Source of the DNA: Adineta vaga
Lineage: Eukaryota; Rotifera
DNA length: 64,000 bases
Assembly: GCA_021613535.1 (NCBI GenBank)
Contig: CP075496.1
Coordinates: 14,074,001 to 14,138,000, forward strand
Direction of reading: 5' to 3'
This document shows, in pieces, positions 11,891 through 23,894 of this stretch (positions are counted from its first letter, which is position 1; every line of letters starts with the position of its first letter). Made by a program: the position numbers and the translations under genes. The notes beneath the pieces are model-generated. The model made no database searches and had not been told where the DNA came from. It saw nothing but the letters and a program-made list of their open reading frames with translations.

Positions 11891-12463
11891 TGTCTATTAG
11901 AATATTTCGTTTTTAGAAAAAAGAAATATCTTTCACGAAATTTTACTTTGTGAGGTAGATGAGTAAATCGAGAAATTAAATGTTTGTTGTTATATACAAC
12001 TTCTTAATCTTTCGTATAGATAACATTTATTACGTCAGTTTTCATTCTGTCAAAGAGTGCTTTTCAGCTACCAACATATGTCTACAAACATTTTTCACTC
12101 ATGTGACATATATTACGAGTTAAACAACAGGATAGAATTAGATGCGAATGGATATATCTTCTTCATTCACATCAATATTCATACTGTTAAGATGGCGATT
12201 GTGATCATTTTAACTATTTTAGATTCATCTCCCTTGATCAACAAACAATCCTGTAGGATAAAACAATTCATTCACATGATTTTCTTTCGGCTTTAACTGC
12301 AAAGAATATTTCTATTACTGTAGGATCTTCTCTTTTCTTTGTTCTCCTATTGTAAACGTAGATATAAACACATTTCAAAACAGAAAATAGTCGAATAAAA
12401 ACCATATCATAAGATATTAAACTATCACTTTCGATGTATTATTCAAGTAAATGAATCATATAT

Positions 12464-12478
12464 ACCCACACCCACACC
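12464..12478. repeat. Interstitial telomere-like tract (CCCACA)n
   Basis: ACCCACACCCACACC is two and a half units of CCCACA, the complement of TGTGGG. No inverted partner is seen next to it. Confidence 0.6.
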
Positions 12479-12803
12479 TTTGACGATGAGTTGATTGACT
12501 AAAAATTATCATATTAAAAAGTAATCCAATATCACCCAAAATAAGATACGTGCTCATTCCATAACGTATAATATATATTGCTGAATAGAAACTAATGTTG
12601 CAGTACTTGACATATTTATTTTTTTACTTTTAATATATAAATTCTATCCTATATTTATATAGAATGGTAAACTAGAATAATTTTTTTAGAGATAAATAAT
12701 ATTTTCATTGAACCGAATTATTTGTTCATGTAAATGTTTGTCTTACATATTGATATTAATGTAGCGAATGTAAAAGTTCTTCTAAAGAATTTAATACTTT
12801 AAG

Positions 12804-12868
12804 AATGTGGGTGTAGATGACGGTGAGAGATAGACCATGGGCGTATATCCTCACCCTCACGCATGCTT
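12804..12868. repeat. Imperfect inverted repeat with GTGGGTG / CACCCTCAC arms
   Basis: The left arm GAATGTGGGTGTAGATG (12803-12819) and right arm ATCCTCACCCTCACGC (12847-12862) are imperfect inverted copies around a spacer of about 27 bases. It is a weaker member of the family best seen at 13476-13538. Confidence 0.55.
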
Positions 12869-13475
12869 TCAAAAATACCATTGTAATAATAGAGGAGCTT
12901 AATTGGAAATGAATATCATACATTCATCTGTTATATTTCGAGACCAGTATAAATGGGGATTTCTTGATAAAGTATTTAGAAGAGTTCCATTTCGTTTTCT
13001 TCTTATCTTGATCATATTAATGTGGATGATCGTCATCATAAGCAAATATTTCCTTATGATATTTTATTGTTTATTACTATTCGGAGAAATGTTTTTATCT
13101 AAATCTGTTTTAAAGTATATACTGATAAAAAATACATTCAGATTTCATTCGAATGTTTATCAGATATGAATACGTCCACACTAAAATTGAAATTATACTA
13201 TAAAACAAATTTTGTTTCAGATAGTTTAAGAAAGAAACATCATATATTTCCAATAAGATGTTTAAGCAATCGAGCAATAGTATTTATTCTATTCTTGTTT
13301 TATTACTTTTCACATTCATGACTGTAGATAGTGAAAAGTGTTCGTCATTTTACCGTATGTATATTATTGAATAAGATCATAATATAATTTATTATCAATA
13401 AATTTTTTTCTGAAGATCAGAGGAATTGTTCTCTTGGAACATTGGTTTGGTGTTGTAGTGGTAAGAGGATATTTC

Positions 13476-13538
13476 TTGAAGGGTGTGGGTGTGGGTGTTG
13501 GATAGATGTGATACTCATACCATCACCCACACCCTCAA
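13476..13538. repeat. Telomere-like palindrome: TGTGGG arm and CCCACA arm
   Basis: TTGAAGGGTGTGGGTGTGGG starts at 13476. It is answered by CACCCACACCCTCAA at 13524-13538. The inner 11 bases GGGTGTGGGTG (13481-13491) pair perfectly with CACCCACACCC (13524-13534). The arms are 2-3 units of the TGTGGG repeat, and the outer TTGA/TCAA also pairs. Confidence 0.8.
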
Positions 13539-13918
13539 ATGCTCTTTCCAGTGAAATAGTTGAACAGATTATATATCTACTTATTTGTTTTAAGGTTTGT
13601 TTCGATTCTTGATCAGCATTGAAAAAAAATGTCCAAAACGATTTTCTCTTTTATAGCCATTGCTTAATAGTGAAGAATAGTTTTAATAAGAGAAAATACA
13701 TTTTTTGAAATGATTTCGTGATTTTATTTGTTCTATTCTTCGTAAAATGTTTAGATTAAAAGATAAAACACGCGTTACATAATGGAATAGTGTTCTATTG
13801 TATTTAGAATGCGTCTAGAATTTTGAACAAAAATGACCTTTCACTTCTGGCAAAGACAATAAACAAAAAGCGTTAGCGATTGAAGAATGAAAAAAATATG
13901 TATGAAAGAATCGTTAAT

Positions 13919-16900
13919 CTAAAATTTAGATAAAAATGTTGATCGAAATCGAATGATTTGCTGTTGAATGGCATTTTGAAATACTTTTCTATAATTATCT
14001 GATGGTAATACAAATGCTGAGAAGGTTAATATTGGTGGTATAAATGAAAAATAATAACCAATAACATAAAACCATGAATCACGTGGTGTTCTCATACATC
14101 CACTTACAAATGAAAAAGCTAAACGAGGTGTTCCTAACAAAACTAATGCTAATGGTGAAATTAAGAGATGTTTATGTCTCTTTAGTTGTTCTTGTAAATG
14201 TTGATAATATGGTTTATTTTTTTGAATATTCGATCGACTACGACTCACTAAGATTACAATTGAAAAAGCAGATATCGTATTGATTATCAATGGTCCAACA
14301 AAATGCATGAGTGTAATGAAATAATTATAAGTATGGACGATCGGTGGATATCGAACAAAACACCAAATTCGTTGATCATCTTCGTCAATGTCATGAATTA
14401 ATTCTCGATAATATGGATCATGCAAATGTGATATCAATGTCAAACCAATTACAATTAGAACAACCCATTTAGCTAATCGTCGACTTTTCCTTTTATTAAA
14501 ATTAGGACCACTCTTCGTATTTATCCCTCTTTCCATCGCAACACATGCAATAATCCATTCATTAGATGCTAAAAGGGATTTCAGAAGCATATCAATTGAT
14601 TTACAACCGACTAACAATTGAAATTCACTTTGAATTATTTTCATTTGTGAAAGAATAAGATAAAGAAATTTAATTCCTAACATAATAATCATAAATAATG
14701 AAAGAATTGATGATGATAAAAGATAATAACCACATCCAACTTGTCTCGGACTTTTCATACGAAATGTTAATATTGATAATAAAACATCAATTAAATCTAA
14801 AATGAATATAGCAAGTGTTATACTCATCGTTACTTTAATAATGAATGGTTGATCATAAAATGCTACATTTGGTTTAATATAATAACCAATAATTGGATCA
14901 AGTGATAAAAGATTTCCTTCATTTGACATTTGACATTTTCCACCATAATAACAATCTTTACAAGCACAAATTGACATTGTTGGACATGTTTGATTATTTT
15001 GAAAACATTGACCATCATTTTGACAATCATTATGTCCTTCACAAGTATTATCAAGTGTATGATTAAATGCAAAACAATTAGCAAAACGATCAAGATCACA
15101 AACACACATTAATGTTTCATCATAAAAACACATTAAATGTAAATATTGTCGACAAACAAATGGATAGTATTTTGGATGATAAAACGTTTCATATTTCAGA
15201 ATAGTTGAATTTAGAAAATATTTTACATATGGACAAGTTTGTTTTGATAAGACTTTTCCATGAATATTTTCCAATAGAAGAAATGTTTCTCGAACAATTA
15301 GTAAATAATAACTTTGATTTACTAATTGAACAAAAGCAATATTAAATTGTTTTGATGTATAAAATATAATTGTATCACTATCAATTGGTATTTTCTTTAG
15401 AATTGTTGTTCGTTCATGTTTTGCATGTTGAAATATTGTAATAAAATGAATAAATACAAATGATGAACTTCTTGTAATTGCTTCATCTAACTTAACACTA
15501 ACACGGTAACTGTTAACTTCACAATGTAATCCAAAATAATTTTCTTTACAAAAACAAGAATATCCATGTAAATTAATTCGATCATCTGTTGGAATACATA
15601 TTCCATCATTTTTACATGGATTATTTGTTAATGAACAAATTGATCGTTTTAAATAACATTTTGATCCAAATCGATCTAATGGACAAATACAAATATTTGA
15701 TGTTAAACAAAATGAATCTTCTGAACATTGACATTGATAAGATTCATTACAAAATGAACCTGAATATTTCTGATCACATAGACAAAAATATTTGGATTGA
15801 TTATTTGTATATTGCATACATTGACCATGTAATCCACATAATAGAAGACATGGTCGTTTCAATCGTTCATTTGGGATAATTAATTTAGTAGAAATACGAT
15901 TAACAGGAAGAAATTGAAATGGAATTGGAATAAACCAACTAGTCCAATGTTTTAATGTCATTTTATTGAAAAGATCAATATGAATTGAATAATTATTTAA
16001 ATGTGATTTTGTTCTTTGAGGATATAAGAGATAAAGATGAAATTTTGTACGACAATCTCGAGAAGGTGAATAGACAATTTGTTCATATTGATCTGTTTTA
16101 TTTCCTTGTCTATCAATTAACATGATAATAATTTGAAAAATAGCGCTAATAAATGTTGTTTGAGGTGGAATAAGTTGAAAAGTAAGACTAATTCGTTGAT
16201 TTTGCCACTGACATTGAGATCCAAAATAACTTGGTGGACAAAGACAAGTTTTTGTTTGATTATTTCCAGATAAGATGAGAATACCTCGATGACAAAACAA
16301 TGTTTGTGATATATTGATATTTATAGAAGACTGAAGAGTTTTCTCTTCATTTATTCTAGAAATGTATTTAACAGAAAGTAAAGAAGTTACTTCTGGAAAA
16401 CTACCTAATCTGAAAGCATTTAAAAATGATTCTTTGCGTTTTTGCATTGTGTCTATCTTCAAATGACACAGTTGTCTTTCTGTACCAAGTATCATGACAG
16501 ATTGTCTATTTTTCATTTTAGGTATTTTTCTTTCATATACGCACACGTCATCATCACCTGTTGTTAGTGGCAATGATGCAGAAAGACAAATGTTATTTGC
16601 ATAAAGACATTTAGTTTTGTTCCATAAATAATATTCATTTTCATTTATAGTATTTCCATTAATATAATATAGTTGTCGATTGCTCAACCGGTCACAATCT
16701 GATTTGATTTCGTCCACTATTTGCGCTGCTGATAAACAATAAGTTGATCTTAAACTACTATCATAACATTCATGTGCATTCGACGAACAATTTGTATCAG
16801 GACAATTAAGTTCATCAACACCATTTGGGCAATCCCAAATCTGATCACAATGAACATATGGACTATCACATGGCCATAATTCACAATGTAGTAGATCATT

Positions 16901-18737
16901 ATATGTGTCATCAAATATATATTGTTGTGCCAAACCAAGGCAGAATTTCGAATATGGTGTTGTTTCATCAAAATCTTGTTTGTGATAAATCTCTTCATCT
17001 TCTCCATTCTTACAGTCTGGAACGCTATTGCTAATCGCAACTGGTGATAAACACGAGTAATTTTCCTTTGAACATTGATATCGACTAGAGTCATTCCATG
17101 AACAAGCAGAAAACGATTCATCTTCATTAAACGAACAGTCTAGATAACCATCTTGCACGCGATGATATGAAATACATCTCAATGATTGATCACAGTGAAA
17201 GTGAGTTGAATTGTTACATGAGATATCAATACCTTTAGTTAAACATTCCTCAATAATTTTGTTAAAACTCAATATCAATTGAAATAAATTAGACGTTTGA
17301 TCATAGAATGTGAAAATCGATGTAGGAGTGCAAGTTAATCCATTAATTAATGTAATATTGATAATTACATTTGTTAATGAAGGACATTTTTTTATATCAA
17401 AACATGTCAAATCAGGTAGAATATTTTCTTTAAATTCGTCAACTGAACGATTAGTAAAATAGATAAATTGGAAAAAGCCAAACATCACGGGTTTTTTTGG
17501 TAAAACTAACCATTCAGATGAACATTTATCTTGTAACGATTCACAATCTTCAACAAATGTACTTTCAGAAGGGAAAATGTTCTCAAACGAATTAACCAAA
17601 CCTAAAAAGATTTAAATAGGAGAAAGCTGGAACTCTAAATACAGCAGAAGAATGACATGGGTATTATTAGGGAAGTTTTCTCTCCTTCTCTCTATTCTTA
17701 CCAAAATTTCGATTGGAATAAAGTGCACAATAAAATGCATTTCGACAATTTTCATCTTTAATATGATTTAACGATGTAAATAATTGACGGTTGATTTCCG
17801 TATCTCGTTTATTTTTGCAAATAGCTCGAGTTATTGGCATGTATGGAGCATTAGTGTATTCACCATCTCCACATACAAATTGTCGAGGATATCGGGCAGT
17901 TCGTTCTTCACATGCAAATATTGGTAAACTGGTACAATTATAATTAAAATCTAATGGTTCACTGTGAAATATATTTGTATAACCATCACGTTCGATACTT
18001 TCATCACTTCCATCTAAACAATCCACACTGGTAGGACTTTCCCATGCAAATTCTAAGGGAATACATTGACCATTATGACATCGATATTCATTCTTATTAC
18101 ATTCATTTGATTCTAATTCTTCACAAAATCGTTCATCTTCTCCATTTGGACAATCTAGTTTTTGATCACAAATTTCACGCCAATCGAGACACATTGGCCA
18201 TAATTCATCATTACAATTATCGATAAAACGATAACATGTACCAGTAGTAAACGATTCATCAGAACGTTGATTAAAAGTTTCATAAACAATATCATTAAAT
18301 GTCATTGATATATCATATGGAAATCTATATTGACATTTTGTACCAAACCATGGTAATGAACAGTTATAGAAATTACTTTTATTACTCCTCTCATATTCCT
18401 CAGCAACATCAATTGGTAATGACCAATTTAATAAATCATTACCATTAATATTTTGCTGTTTTAATTCTTTTGAATCGATCTCTTTCATCATATTTTTATC
18501 GATCAAATCTGTTGAATGTTCTTTTTTATTATGATCTGGTCTTCGACAATATGGAATTAAATAATAATTATAACTATAAGGTGCATTAGTAATCAATTTA
18601 TCGTGCATATCCCAAACAGCATAAAGACAATCATAGGATAAAAAAGAACCATCTTGATCATTTGAATGATACATTATATAATGAACATCAATCGAATGAT
18701 ATAAAACTATAAAAATAAATATACGTAAAAGAGACAT
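13919..18737 (-). CDS. LDLa-EGF-7TM mosaic receptor
   Basis: Exons 17702-18737 and 13919-17601 join across a 100-nt intron (17602-17701, GTAAGA...TTTTAG, phase 1), giving 1,572 residues. An N-terminal signal peptide (MSLLRIFIFIVLYHSIDVHY) leads into LDL-receptor class A modules, such as WREICDQKLDCPNGEDERFC and CHNGQCIPLEF with CLDGSDE. More degenerate LDLa repeats follow (CSFNEDESF, CKNGEDEE, CPNGVDELNC). Several EGF-like modules come next (CLCPPSYFGSQC, FCLCDQKYSGSFC, CICPLDRFGSKC, CFCKENYFGLHC, CACKDCYYGGKC). The C-terminal 330 residues form a seven-segment rhodopsin-like region, with ERG (VAMERGINTK) in place of DRY at the end of TM3 and no clear NPxxY. Receptors of this plan are, to my knowledge, expanded in bdelloids. 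It probably binds an extracellular ligand through the LDLa/EGF stalk. G-protein coupling is uncertain given ERG. TATATATA at 18788-18795 lies about 50 nt upstream of the start. Confidence 0.85.
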
Positions 18738-19693
18738 TTTCTCTAATTGTAATCTTTATTCATTGATGAAAATAAAAATGTTAATTTATATATATGCAAA
18801 AAAATATTCAAACTTCCTCTTTTTTCACAGATAAAGATCAACGATAAATAGACATTTCCTTTTTTCCTTTATAATCATGACATATGCTTTCAAGTATCAT
18901 ATCGGGAAAATGAACGCAAAGTTGCTTTCCATTTTCTGGTATAATATTATCAGTGTAACAAAGAAAACTCATGGGGATGGGTATAGGTGTGGATGAATAC
19001 AATGTATCCACCCATACCCACCCTCACACCCTATGGACCGATAAGAAGTCAACACCAAGTCTAGTAAACTCCATGCTGAAGGGATATCTTTGTATTTGCG
19101 TATCCTGCAATTTAAAAAAATCGTTGATGAACAAATCAGATTAAGTTATTTCGATAGTATTTTTCACGGGCTTAGAAAGTACCAGTAATGTTAAACCTTC
19201 ATCTTGCTGGCCAAACTTACTTCCGCCTCGGAAAGTGCATAGAAATTACCCTGATAAGTTGCACGTAGAATGTGGTGAAGAATGCTGGAACGTTAATAGT
19301 GCTTATTCACCTTTGTCGTACCAGTGGGTGGTACAATGGATGTGGATCTCTCGTTCACCTTCACTTACACCCAGTTTCATGCTCACATGCTCTATCATGC
19401 GAACTGAAACTATTCATCTCTCTGAGTTATTGTTATTTAAATCGCAAAACTAATACATCCAGCTAATATTGGACAAAGGTTAATTGCTGAAAAGTAACAA
19501 TTAGGAGCAGTAAACTGATTTACATTCTAAAGTTACAGGTCGGTTAGTTTTGCTATTAATCCACCCCTCACCCTACAACACAAAACGATGAAGTGAAAAG
19601 TGGTGTTTTATGTTATTATAATGAAAGAGACACGCGGTTTTTATTTACGTGATATAAAAAAATAAAAAGAAGAGTAGTCACTTATTTTCACCA
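18738..19693. other. Gene-free stretch between the receptor and kelch genes
   Basis: No supported gene. It is the shared upstream and downstream region of two minus-strand genes. A telomere-like inverted repeat lies at 18970-19036. Open frames at 19235-19466 overlap each other and encode nothing recognisable. Confidence 0.5.
18970..19036. repeat. Telomere-like inverted repeat
   Basis: Left arm ATGGGGATGGGTATAGGTGT (from 18971) and right arm TATCCACCCATACCCACCCT (from 19005), continuing CACACCCTATGG, form an imperfect palindrome of G-rich and C-rich strands. It is a diverged member of the 13476-13538 family. Confidence 0.65.
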
Positions 19694-21386
19694 TCAAAAC
19701 GGTTGGTATAGTTCGGCACTTTTCAAAACTCCAAGGTCATATCCTCCGGTAACTAATACTCGCCCGTCTCCTATTACGGCAGCTGCATGGCCATAGCGGA
19801 GATAAGTCATATTGCCAGTCGGCGTCCAGATATCTTTTATGGGATCGTACAATTCAGCATTGATTGGATGATTGTAGCTGTCCAATCCACCAGTAACTAA
19901 TACCATTCCATTTTTTATTACCGAGGCTGTGTGTTGATATCGTCCAAGATTCGTGGAGGTAGATTTTGTCCATGTTTCTTTCAATGGATCATAAAGCTCA
20001 ACCGTACTAAGAACACTGTTGAAACTCATTCCACCTACAATGAGCACTTTCCCATCTCTCAAAACTGATGCTGTATGATAGTATCTTGAATAAATGAAAG
20101 AAGGCGCAATAGTCCAGTGTCCTGTTAAAGGATCATACAGCTCACATGAATTAAGAGGAACATTGTTCTGTCCACCAACGATCAAGACTTTACCATTATT
20201 CAAAGTGATTGCTGTGTGATGATATCGTGCGTCGTTCATCCTATTGATTACGGTCCAAGTTCCAGTCAATGGATTGTATAACTCAGCAGTATTGAGTGCT
20301 ACTCCATTCCATCCACTAGTTACCAACACTCTACCATTCTCTAATACAGAGACCGTGTGTTTAACATGCTACGTGCCACTTCCCAAGTTCCTTTAACTGG
20401 ATCATATAGCTCGGCACTGTTTAAAGTTCCGATATTCCTTCCACCAGTGACCAGAATCTTCCCACTCGATAGCACAGACATCGTATGATCTCTGCGTGGT
20501 TGTGTCATATTGTGAACAAGGATCCACCCTAAACAGAAGTCGATGGTAGCCATCAAGAAAAAGAAAGTTGCTCCTAAGCCCTAAAAAGTGTGATAGACAG
20601 TGGTATCTTTTCTGCAGTGGTTGTCTGTATACGAAACGGAGCAATTATGTATCTAAAATTGGAAACCTTCCATATTCCTATAGCTCGGTCCGATCTTATT
20701 AATACCCCACGCATATTTTCAAACATCACTTTCATAAGCGTTCATTTTGCCATAAAACGTATTGTTGGCGCTATTTAAAATCATGATGCTACATCATGAA
20801 ATAATATGACGTCCTACCTTGTAGTGTGATCGTTAATTTAGTAAGGGAAAATAATATGATTTTGATTAAATAATTTCTTAGATAGAGTATTCTGTTATTG
20901 CAAACAATGATGGCTGATACCGAGGAGTATTTTCGTAGGCTAATCTCAAAAAAGGTAATATGAATACCATCCATCCAATAAATTCAAGAGCACGGTCATA
21001 ACAAATAATATGTAAACGTGATCGTTAATATTCGGTCATTGACGAATATCAACGTATTACATATAGTTTGACTTTTCATTCCTACAATATGGTCAGGTAG
21101 TTCATCACAAAATGTTATCTCCAGACGCATTACTGAGCTTTTTGATAAGTAGAAAGAATGTACATGCATGCAATGCAGCATTCCGGTAGAGCTTACCTGT
21201 AGGACGTGGAATTGCAGTGGTTGTAACGACTTCAGGAGCTTTGGTGGTGGAGTTAACATCTGGCTTACCGTGCCTGTTATGTGCTTTTGATGCGAAAATT
21301 ATTCCTACCACTATTCCAGCAACGACGAGAATGCAAAATAGAGCGCAGCCAACGCCCAAAACTAATCCATTGCTTCCTCTACCCAT
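19694..21386 (-). pseudogene. Type II membrane kelch-repeat protein, frame broken between repeats 1 and 2
   Basis: Exon 1 (21197-21386) encodes one N-terminal membrane segment (LVLGVGCALFCILVVAGIVV) and a Thr/Pro-rich stalk. Its donor, ACAG|GTAAGC, fits in phase 1 to the acceptor TGTTTAG|GGTGGATCC at 20528. The intron would be about 670 nt, long for this window, so small exons may hide in it. The 3' exon encodes six kelch blades, seen as HT.SVL..GK.LV.GG....L...ELYDP...TW; examples are HTASVLRDGKVLIVGG and HTASVIKNGMVLVTGG. This is a complete six-bladed propeller facing outside. At about 20350 the frame changes: RSMLNTR runs into a stop, while the next blade (HTVSVLENGRVLVTSG) continues in another frame with about five residues missing. 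The remaining blades have no stop. It is either a recent pseudogene or an assembly error. Confidence 0.7.
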
Positions 21387-21807
21387 AACGTCGAATAAAA
21401 AAGAATACGAAATGTTTTGCAATCACCCGGTAGGTTTTTGTCACCTATTTATCAGTTTAAGCAACTAGATACAGTTCTTCCAACATGCTATCTGTATTGA
21501 TAATATTTTATCTAAACTGCAAGGATATGACGCAATAAAGCACAATCTTGCAGGTGAGAGCAATTGAAGTGAAATAGAAAAACAAATGAAGATGAGTCAT
21601 GAAAAGCTAAATAAACATGTCGGCGAAACAAATGCGACTCATTTCATATAGAACAAAATAATTTAATAGAAATCCACTTTAAGTAGTGTCACATATCCTG
21701 CAGATCGGGAACGGCGAGAGACGCTGAACGAGTACCTTACCTAATATTATTTCATATTTTTTAATCATTTTTTAGGTCTCGTAGTGGCGGGATATGCATA
21801 TTCCTAA

Positions 21808-21868
21808 GGAGATGGTGTGTGGGTGTGAGTATTAAATCTATCCAACACCTACACCCACGCCCACTGTG
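21808..21868. repeat. Telomere-like inverted repeat
   Basis: Left arm GATGGTGTGTGGGTGTGAGT and right arm AACACCTACACCCACGCCCA are imperfect inverted copies around about 17 bases. Same family as 13476-13538. Confidence 0.65.
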
Positions 21869-22004
21869 TTCACATCTGAGCAAATAATTCTGAAAAAAGT
21901 AAAGATGAGAATGGATAATTCGAAGTACTTTTGAGATCATGTCAAATGTAGATTGAAAACGAACGTGCTCCATCGTTTATATCAAGTCAAATCTAACGAA
22001 GCAT

Positions 22005-22073
22005 CTTGAGGATGTGGGTTAAGAGCATAGTCTCATGTACACCCACACCCACACCCACACCACACCCTCAAGG
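22005..22073. repeat. Telomere-like palindrome with the longest CCCACA tract
   Basis: Left arm CTTGAGGATGTGGGTT (22005-22020). The right side is an uninterrupted run of CCCACA units from 22040 followed by CACCCTCAAG, ending at 22072. The outer CTTGAG/CTCAAG pairs perfectly. The C-rich tract carries about four CCCACA units and is the clearest match to a TGTGGG telomere repeat in the window. Confidence 0.8.
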
Positions 22074-22451
22074 CGTTGGACGTTGCGATTGGCCACGACA
22101 TGTTGTATAACGACATAATTGTGGTTCATCCATGATGATAGTTTTCTCATCTTTTGGCATTGTCGATTGAACAACAAATAAAAGAAATATCATGATGAAG
22201 AATTATAATGCATTCATTATTGATAAGATGAAACAACAATCGATTACTAAATACTTCGAACACGACTGAATATCGAAAATGATTATACAAAGAGAGAAAG
22301 AGGAAAACAATCACAATGACATACATCGCAGTCATCATGTCGTCACTAGATTGTTACTTGTTATAGAAGTAAATTTTATTTTCATGTGCATCTAAGACAT
22401 CAAAAGTTAGAAGGAAAGAAAGAATAATGTACTGTGCTTACGCGATGGATA

Positions 22452-23279
22452 TTAGAAAAATAGAATGTATAGAAATAGAATTAAGATAGCTAATGTTAGT
22501 CCAATGATGATACTCCAATATTTATTTGATTGAATCGAAATGAAGGTATGTTTTGTTGTTCTATTGATGTGATCATCATCATCATCATCAGTTACCCAAA
22601 CTTGTTCTATAATCGTGAATTTTTCATCGAGTATATCCAACTTTTTCCGTTGAATATCATAAATCTTCGACGATTTTTCTTCATATACAATTAATTGCTG
22701 TTTCAATAAACAAATTTGTCCTTCCATACAATCAAATTGATCATGTTTATCTTGTCGTTGAAATACACCTTGACATTTTGTACATTTAATTTTTACGTAC
22801 GAACATTTTAATAGATGTTTATCTTTGTCAAAGATCTCTTTGAACATATTTTGTTTACAACCTGGACATTGAATAATTCGAAATCGACAAAATTCTTCTT
22901 CATGTTTTTCTAATTGTTCATAGAAAAGAATTTCTTGACAACCATAGATTTTATTTCGACATTCGATTGTTAATGTCGATAAGATTGTTGTCAATAACGG
23001 TGGACATTTTCGTTGAATATAAGGCGAACAATTAAATGGACATCGAGTTAATGAGAATGATTTTGCTACATAATCAATTAGGTTTTCATTATCAAGATAT
23101 TCGATAATTTGTTCTTGTTGTTCGAATAACCAAAGTTGAATACAATTAAAACAGAAAGAATTTTCACAAGTAGTACATGTCACAGGTTTCCACAGAATAA
23201 AACCACAAATAGGGCAATGAACTAAATCACCATGTACTTTCAGATTAGTGACGCGATCAGGTAAGATGTTTGAAGTCAT
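22452..23279 (-). CDS. RING/TRAF-type zinc-finger E3 ligase with C-terminal membrane anchor
   Basis: A single-exon frame of 275 residues. An N-terminal RING-type finger (CPICGFILWKPVTCTTCENS, then FCFNCI) is followed by TRAF-type zinc-finger text (CPFNCSPYIQRKCPP, CRNKIYGCQEILFYEQLEKH, CRFRIIQCPGCKQ, CSYVKIKCTKCQG). A coiled coil comes next (about 190-225, LLKQQLIVYEEKSSKIYDIQ), then a poly-Asp patch. The last 20 residues are one hydrophobic segment (WSIIIGLTLAILILFLYILF), which looks like a tail anchor with the RING in the cytosol. It probably acts as a membrane-bound ubiquitin ligase. There is no MATH/TRAF-C domain. RING-TRAF zinc-finger proteins of this sort are numerous in rotifers. The start is the first ATG, shortly upstream of the RING. 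Confidence 0.8.
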   Translation of the reverse strand: MTSNILPDRVTNLKVHGDLVHCPICGFILWKPVTCTTCENSFCFNCIQLWLFEQQEQIIEYLDNENLIDYVAKSFSLTRCPFNCSPYIQRKCPPLLTTILSTLTIECRNKIYGCQEILFYEQLEKHEEEFCRFRIIQCPGCKQNMFKEIFDKDKHLLKCSYVKIKCTKCQGVFQRQDKHDQFDCMEGQICLLKQQLIVYEEKSSKIYDIQRKKLDILDEKFTIIEQVWVTDDDDDDHINRTTKHTFISIQSNKYWSIIIGLTLAILILFLYILFF

Positions 23280-23894
23280 TGTGAGATAGAAAACTCGGAA
23301 GTCTAGAATTTATCTACTTTTATATGTTGGAAAAAATTGACATTCACGTATATACAAATCAAATAAACATGCAATGACTCAGTCAGTTATATACTTACGC
23401 ACACATGAATCATTGTATCAAGAATTCAAATGTCTAATATATTCCAAAATCAGGAAAAACTTGTCCGTACGTGATTTGTAAATGATTTTATATTGTTATC
23501 TTATTCATTATTATTACATTTATCAATAATACTGACGACATATCTTTCACTTGATTTAGAGAAAAATGTCATTTCTCTGGAAAAAAAGGAACTGCGTGAC
23601 GTTGATCCAAAATCTACAAATATTGATGTAGTGACTCAATTTATAATCAATAGAGAGAGGATGTAGTTGGAAAGAGAACGAGGTATGACAAAGATAAACA
23701 TAAATCCGAATATTTTTATCTCGTGAACGTCTTTTAATTTTCAAGTTATACTTTTTGTTGTTGTTGTTGTACATGAATGCATTAAATTCGTTACGTAGAT
23801 TTATTCTGTAAACATTCCTATACTCGAAATGAAATTCTTGTTTTCTTTTTCATTGAAAACTTTATTCATGGGTATAACCTCAAAAAACGAGATT

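Larger units (their letters stand above)
11891..13918. other. Gene-free stretch with telomere-like repeats
   Basis: About 2 kb without a supported gene. Short hydrophobic frames at 12057-12296 and 12903-13169 have no recognisable domain. The stretch holds three CCCACA/TGTGGG-type sites (12464-12478, 12804-12868, 13476-13538), described separately. Confidence 0.5.
21387..22451. other. Gene-free stretch with two telomere-like palindromes
   Basis: No supported gene between the kelch gene and the RING gene. Two TGTGGG-type inverted repeats lie at 21808-21868 and 22005-22073. Confidence 0.5.

Noticed and set aside
12057-13169. Open frames with hydrophobic stretches at 12057-12296 and 12903-13169
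   Set aside because: Short, AT-driven, without signal, domain or good splice partners. They are within a repeat-bearing intergenic stretch.
14863-17127. Frames rich in Ile/Met/Val overlapping the receptor gene
   Set aside because: Artefacts of AT-rich codons read out of frame. The receptor frame is supported by LDLa, EGF and 7TM motifs.
19235-19466. Two overlapping plus-strand frames
   Set aside because: They overlap in different frames, have no recognisable motif, and end in non-coding text.
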